DNA from: Acidobacteriota bacterium
GTDB taxonomy: Bacteria; Acidobacteriota; Terriglobia; Bryobacterales; Bryobacteraceae
Length of the DNA: 33,831 nt
Assembly: GCA_025354885.1 (NCBI GenBank)
Contig: JANXLY010000158.1
Location: 1 to 33,831, forward strand
Direction: 5' to 3'
Part shown: one piece after another, positions 31,398 through 33,831 of the stretch
Numbering within the stretch: position 1 is the stretch's first letter
Layout of the letters: each line of letters begins with the position of its first letter
Position numbers and translations under genes: made by a program
The notes under the pieces: generated by a model
Databases searched by the model: none
The model's input: only the letters and a program-made list of their open reading frames with translations
Told to the model about the DNA's origin: nothing

Positions 31398-32963
31398 TTA
31401 CTTGATCGGCCCGCCGCCGGGTTCGCCTGGATCGATGTGGCGACGGTTACGACCGTCGGGGCAATCGGCGAGGTAAGGGAACTCAGTGCGATAAGCGGCA
31501 TCGTTGACGTTGACGCCATCGCCGAGTTTGTTGTTCGGGAACTTGTTGAAGCCCTGAACAAGGACACCGCCGACGACCACGCGGAGTGCGATGTCGGTGA
31601 CGTCATCCATGAGGCGGCGACCGTTCGGATAGCCAGCGGGGTCGCCAGCGATGAGGCCGAGTCGATTGGCCTGGGCAGGAGGCGTGGCAGGGACGCCGGT
31701 ATTCAATCGCAGGATATCGGCGATTGGTCCGGCAGGCGTGCCAGCGGCAGCAATTGGAGGAGCGTAGGTAACAAGCGGGACGAGATCGACACGCGGAGCA
31801 TTGGGAATGGCGACAACACCGCCGTAGATCGCGTTGACGATGCGGGCGAGCACAGGGTCGAGGGCGAAGTTGGCGAACTGGGCGTCATCCTTGGGTTGGG
31901 ACATGGAGAATTTGTCCTTCGATCCAACTCCGATGAGTAACTCATTGAAGAGGGGCTGACCCATGCGCTGCACCTGGCGGATATCGCCACCTGTGGTGAG
32001 CGGATTGGGAGAGCGACGGATGGTGAGACGGGGACGCGAAGTGACACCCCAGGATCCGATGGTGGCGGCGGGAACATTCGCCGCTTCCACTTTGCCGGTT
32101 TTGGTCAGCATCTCGATGGGAACTTCGATGGCGATGGCATTGACCGCGTAACCGGAGACTGTGTCAGAGGCGAAGTTCATCGGGGCCTTGTCTTCGTCGT
32201 CTGTAAGGACGGCGGGGATTCCGGAGCCGAGGGTACGCATGTTGAGGGAATCAAAGGTTGCGCCGAGGTCGATCCAGAAAGGATCGTCAACAGTTCCGGC
32301 GAACACATTGATGCCGTTGGGGAGTGAGTAAGTGCCGGCTTTGAAGAGGGCACCGTAATCGAGAGTACGCGGCCCGGCGTTGGCAGGGACGGCGTAGAGC
32401 GGCTTACCACCGATGTTAGTGAAGGTTTGAGCGTTGCCATTCTTGATCATCGTGACGCGATAGTTCTGACGCTGGCCGAGACCGGGGCTATCAAAATCCT
32501 TGATCTGCGGGGGGACGATGAGAGTGCCGGGGGCGATGGGAGCTGGTGAATTGGCGGGAGTTTTGATACCGTCACCTGCGCCTGCCATAACCGTGAATAG
32601 GCTGGGGAGACGTTGTTCGGTATTGAACTGGATCTGGAAAACGATATCCTCGACGGCGTCGTGATCGTTGTCGATCTTGATTTCATAGAGAATACCGGGA
32701 TCGAATGGGAAGTAAGTAGGGCCATTGGCAGGTTCGAGGAAGGGGTCCACGCAGAGGATGAACGTGACCTTGCTCGGTTTCTGATTGGCGGCCTGGGAGC
32801 CTGAATAACTCACGAATGAAAAAAAGTCTGTGATGTCGGCCTTGTGGTCGAGGGCTGTGATGGGCGCCTCCCGATGATTGGCGGCCTGGAGGGGCATCTG
32901 GATTGCAGGGAAGCCCAAGACGAGGGCTAAGCCGGCGGCGATTACTGATTGTACGTTACGCAT
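31398..32963 (-). CDS. DUF4331-domain secreted protein
   Basis: This 521-residue protein has a signal peptide (MRNVQSVIAAGLALVLGFPA, cleavage near LQAANHREAP). It opens with the DUF4331 hallmark SHREAPxxxxDxxADxTDxxxFV, here NHREAPITALDHKADITDFFSF. Later family segments include ILYEIKIDNDHDAVEDIVFQ, LFAGTVDDPF-like FAGTVDDPFWIDLG, and PLFNELLIGVGSKD. The DUF4331 reaction is not established. The start is fixed because an in-frame TAA lies four codons upstream, but the strong AAAGGAG is about 15 nt from the ATG, longer than usual. It heads the operon with the TPR, DUF4198 and carboxypeptidase-regulatory-like genes. Confidence 0.88.
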   Translation of the reverse strand: MRNVQSVIAAGLALVLGFPAIQMPLQAANHREAPITALDHKADITDFFSFVSYSGSQAANQKPSKVTFILCVDPFLEPANGPTYFPFDPGILYEIKIDNDHDAVEDIVFQIQFNTEQRLPSLFTVMAGAGDGIKTPANSPAPIAPGTLIVPPQIKDFDSPGLGQRQNYRVTMIKNGNAQTFTNIGGKPLYAVPANAGPRTLDYGALFKAGTYSLPNGINVFAGTVDDPFWIDLGATFDSLNMRTLGSGIPAVLTDDEDKAPMNFASDTVSGYAVNAIAIEVPIEMLTKTGKVEAANVPAATIGSWGVTSRPRLTIRRSPNPLTTGGDIRQVQRMGQPLFNELLIGVGSKDKFSMSQPKDDAQFANFALDPVLARIVNAIYGGVVAIPNAPRVDLVPLVTYAPPIAAAGTPAGPIADILRLNTGVPATPPAQANRLGLIAGDPAGYPNGRRLMDDVTDIALRVVVGGVLVQGFNKFPNNKLGDGVNVNDAAYRTEFPYLADCPDGRNRRHIDPGEPGGGPIK

Positions 32964-33123
32964 TTGCGTTTGTTAGTACTCCTTTCGTGAAGTGGATACG
33001 CAGCTGCGACTGGAATGGATTTGATTTCGCTGCTAATAAATTTTTGCAGTGTGCAGACGCAGTTGGGGTGTCGTCCATTCTGGGTGTTGAAGATACGGCC
33101 TGGGATGGAGTGGCTTCGTTTGG

Positions 33124-33822
33124 TTAGAGCTTGAGATGGCCTGCTTCTACACCGAGACGGATTAGGTCTTCGTGGGAGAGTTTGATGTAATCTTCACCTT
33201 CGCCGAGTGGGGCTGGCTTCGTTTTGGCGATCACTTTTGCTTCTTCGGTTGTTGCCAGCAAAGAGATTGCGATGAGGCCGGCGCTGGTCTTGTAGAGGTT
33301 TTGGGTTCGGAGGTCGGCTATGGGCAGGACTTTCGAGAAAGTCACTTCTTTACCGTAGGCGTAGATCTCGCCCTCGACTTCGAGAGCGGCGAAACGGTCG
33401 CGCTGGAGTTTGCGGAGTTCGTTGAGTGATTTGTCGGCTCGGCGTTCCTGGAGGGCGCCGAGTTTGATGAAGCGTTCCATTTGGGAGAACCAGATTTGGT
33501 CACTGGGTTCGTTTATCCAACGGTCTTGCGCCTGGAGTTCGAGGGCCTGAGCGCGAGTGATCTGGAAAGTGGCGAAGGCGTAACGGCGGAAAGTTTCTTC
33601 TTCGAGAGCGCCTTCCGGGAGACAGTCTTTGCGCAACTTCTGGATGTGCTGGGCGAAGTTGTTTTGCGCTTCTGTGTCGGAAGCGAAGAGAGTGTTGGGT
33701 TGTGCGCTGAGGCCGTGACCTACGGCGTTGCGGGAAGAGGTTGCCTTGCCTTCTGGTGAAGTGGGGCCGGTTGAGTGTTGGGCATTCGCCCGATTTGCTT
33801 CTTGTTTTGCCTGGGATGACAT
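33124..33822 (-). CDS. acidobacterial-type hypothetical protein with ANRANAQ/STGP N-terminus
   Basis: This 232-residue protein begins with QEANRANAQHSTGPTSPEGK and SSRNAVGHGL, an N-terminus shared by many hypothetical proteins of Acidobacteriota and some Planctomycetes. It continues as a mostly helical chain rich in Arg, Gln and Glu (LEEETFRRYAFATFQITRAQ, ERFIKLGALQERRADKSL). It has no signal peptide and no catalytic motif I recognise. It stands alone upstream of the DUF4331 operon. The function is unknown; the conserved N-terminus suggests nucleic-acid contact, which is inference. Confidence 0.75.
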   Translation of the reverse strand: MSSQAKQEANRANAQHSTGPTSPEGKATSSRNAVGHGLSAQPNTLFASDTEAQNNFAQHIQKLRKDCLPEGALEEETFRRYAFATFQITRAQALELQAQDRWINEPSDQIWFSQMERFIKLGALQERRADKSLNELRKLQRDRFAALEVEGEIYAYGKEVTFSKVLPIADLRTQNLYKTSAGLIAISLLATTEEAKVIAKTKPAPLGEGEDYIKLSHEDLIRLGVEAGHLKL

Positions 33823-33831
33823 TGGGAAATT

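Noticed and set aside
1-33831. CRISPR arrays, tRNA and rRNA genes, riboswitches
   Set aside because: None was recognised. The only regular repeats are the 15-bp and 13-bp tandem units, which have no spacers.

Overview
The window looks like chromosomal DNA of an acidobacterium, probably of the Bryobacterales/Solibacterales type. The basis is inference from gene families: a DUF4331 protein, DUF4198-like proteins, secreted TPR proteins, an S41 peptidase paired with a LolA-like protein, and a terminal protein with the QxANRANAQxSTGPxxxEGKAxSSRNAxxHGL-type N-terminus common in that phylum. Base composition is moderately high in GC, except for a visibly AT-richer island at about 14.7-17.6 kb.

Layout. 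1-5.2 kb (minus): a 3'-truncated secreted alpha/beta hydrolase lies downstream of an MGDG-synthase-like glycosyltransferase. The two were originally joined by an ATGA overlap, but are now separated by a plus-strand module (TIGR01777-type epimerase plus a small membrane protein) whose two edges carry decayed copies of the hydrolase/glycosyltransferase junction. 5.4-7.3 kb (plus): PAP2 phosphatase, proline dehydrogenase and a small membrane protein with a possible zinc ribbon. 7.3-9.3 kb (minus): S41 peptidase and LolA-like protein. 9.3-9.9 kb (plus): rhodanese and a small charged protein. 10.4-12.5 kb (minus): agmatine-to-putrescine pair AguB-AguA, followed by a tiny membrane protein. 12.6-14.6 kb (plus): FAH-family protein and DUF2252 protein. 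14.7-16.05 kb: a complete IS4-family element. 16.3-17.6 kb (plus): an AT-richer pair, a secreted peptide with 14 cysteines and a secreted protein of unknown function, closed by a bidirectional terminator. 17.8-22.8 kb (minus): a two-gene operon encoding an FkbH-type HAD/ACP protein and a GT4-GT4-thioesterase fusion. 22.9-24.0 kb (plus): a membrane-PAS protein. 24.0-25.3 kb (minus): LarA-like lactate racemase. 25.36 kb: a 30-residue membrane microprotein. 25.5-28.6 kb (minus): TPR protein, FAD-dependent oxidoreductase and RidA-like protein in one tightly overlapping operon. 28.7-29.5 kb (plus): an SDR preceded by a 15-bp tandem repeat. 29.5-33.0 kb (minus): DUF4331, TPR, DUF4198 and a carboxypeptidase-regulatory-like protein. 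33.1-33.8 kb (minus): the acidobacterial hypothetical protein.

The strongest candidate for an undescribed system is the stand-alone FkbH-ACP plus GT4-GT4-TE operon. It holds the parts for loading a three-carbon glyceryl unit onto a carrier protein, two sugar-transfer modules and a thioesterase, with no PKS or NRPS modules in the window. A second candidate is the cysteine-rich secreted pair beside the IS. At larger scale the plus strand is C-rich up to about 23 kb and G-rich after about 25.5 kb regardless of gene orientation. That switch has the polarity of a replication origin or of an inversion boundary.
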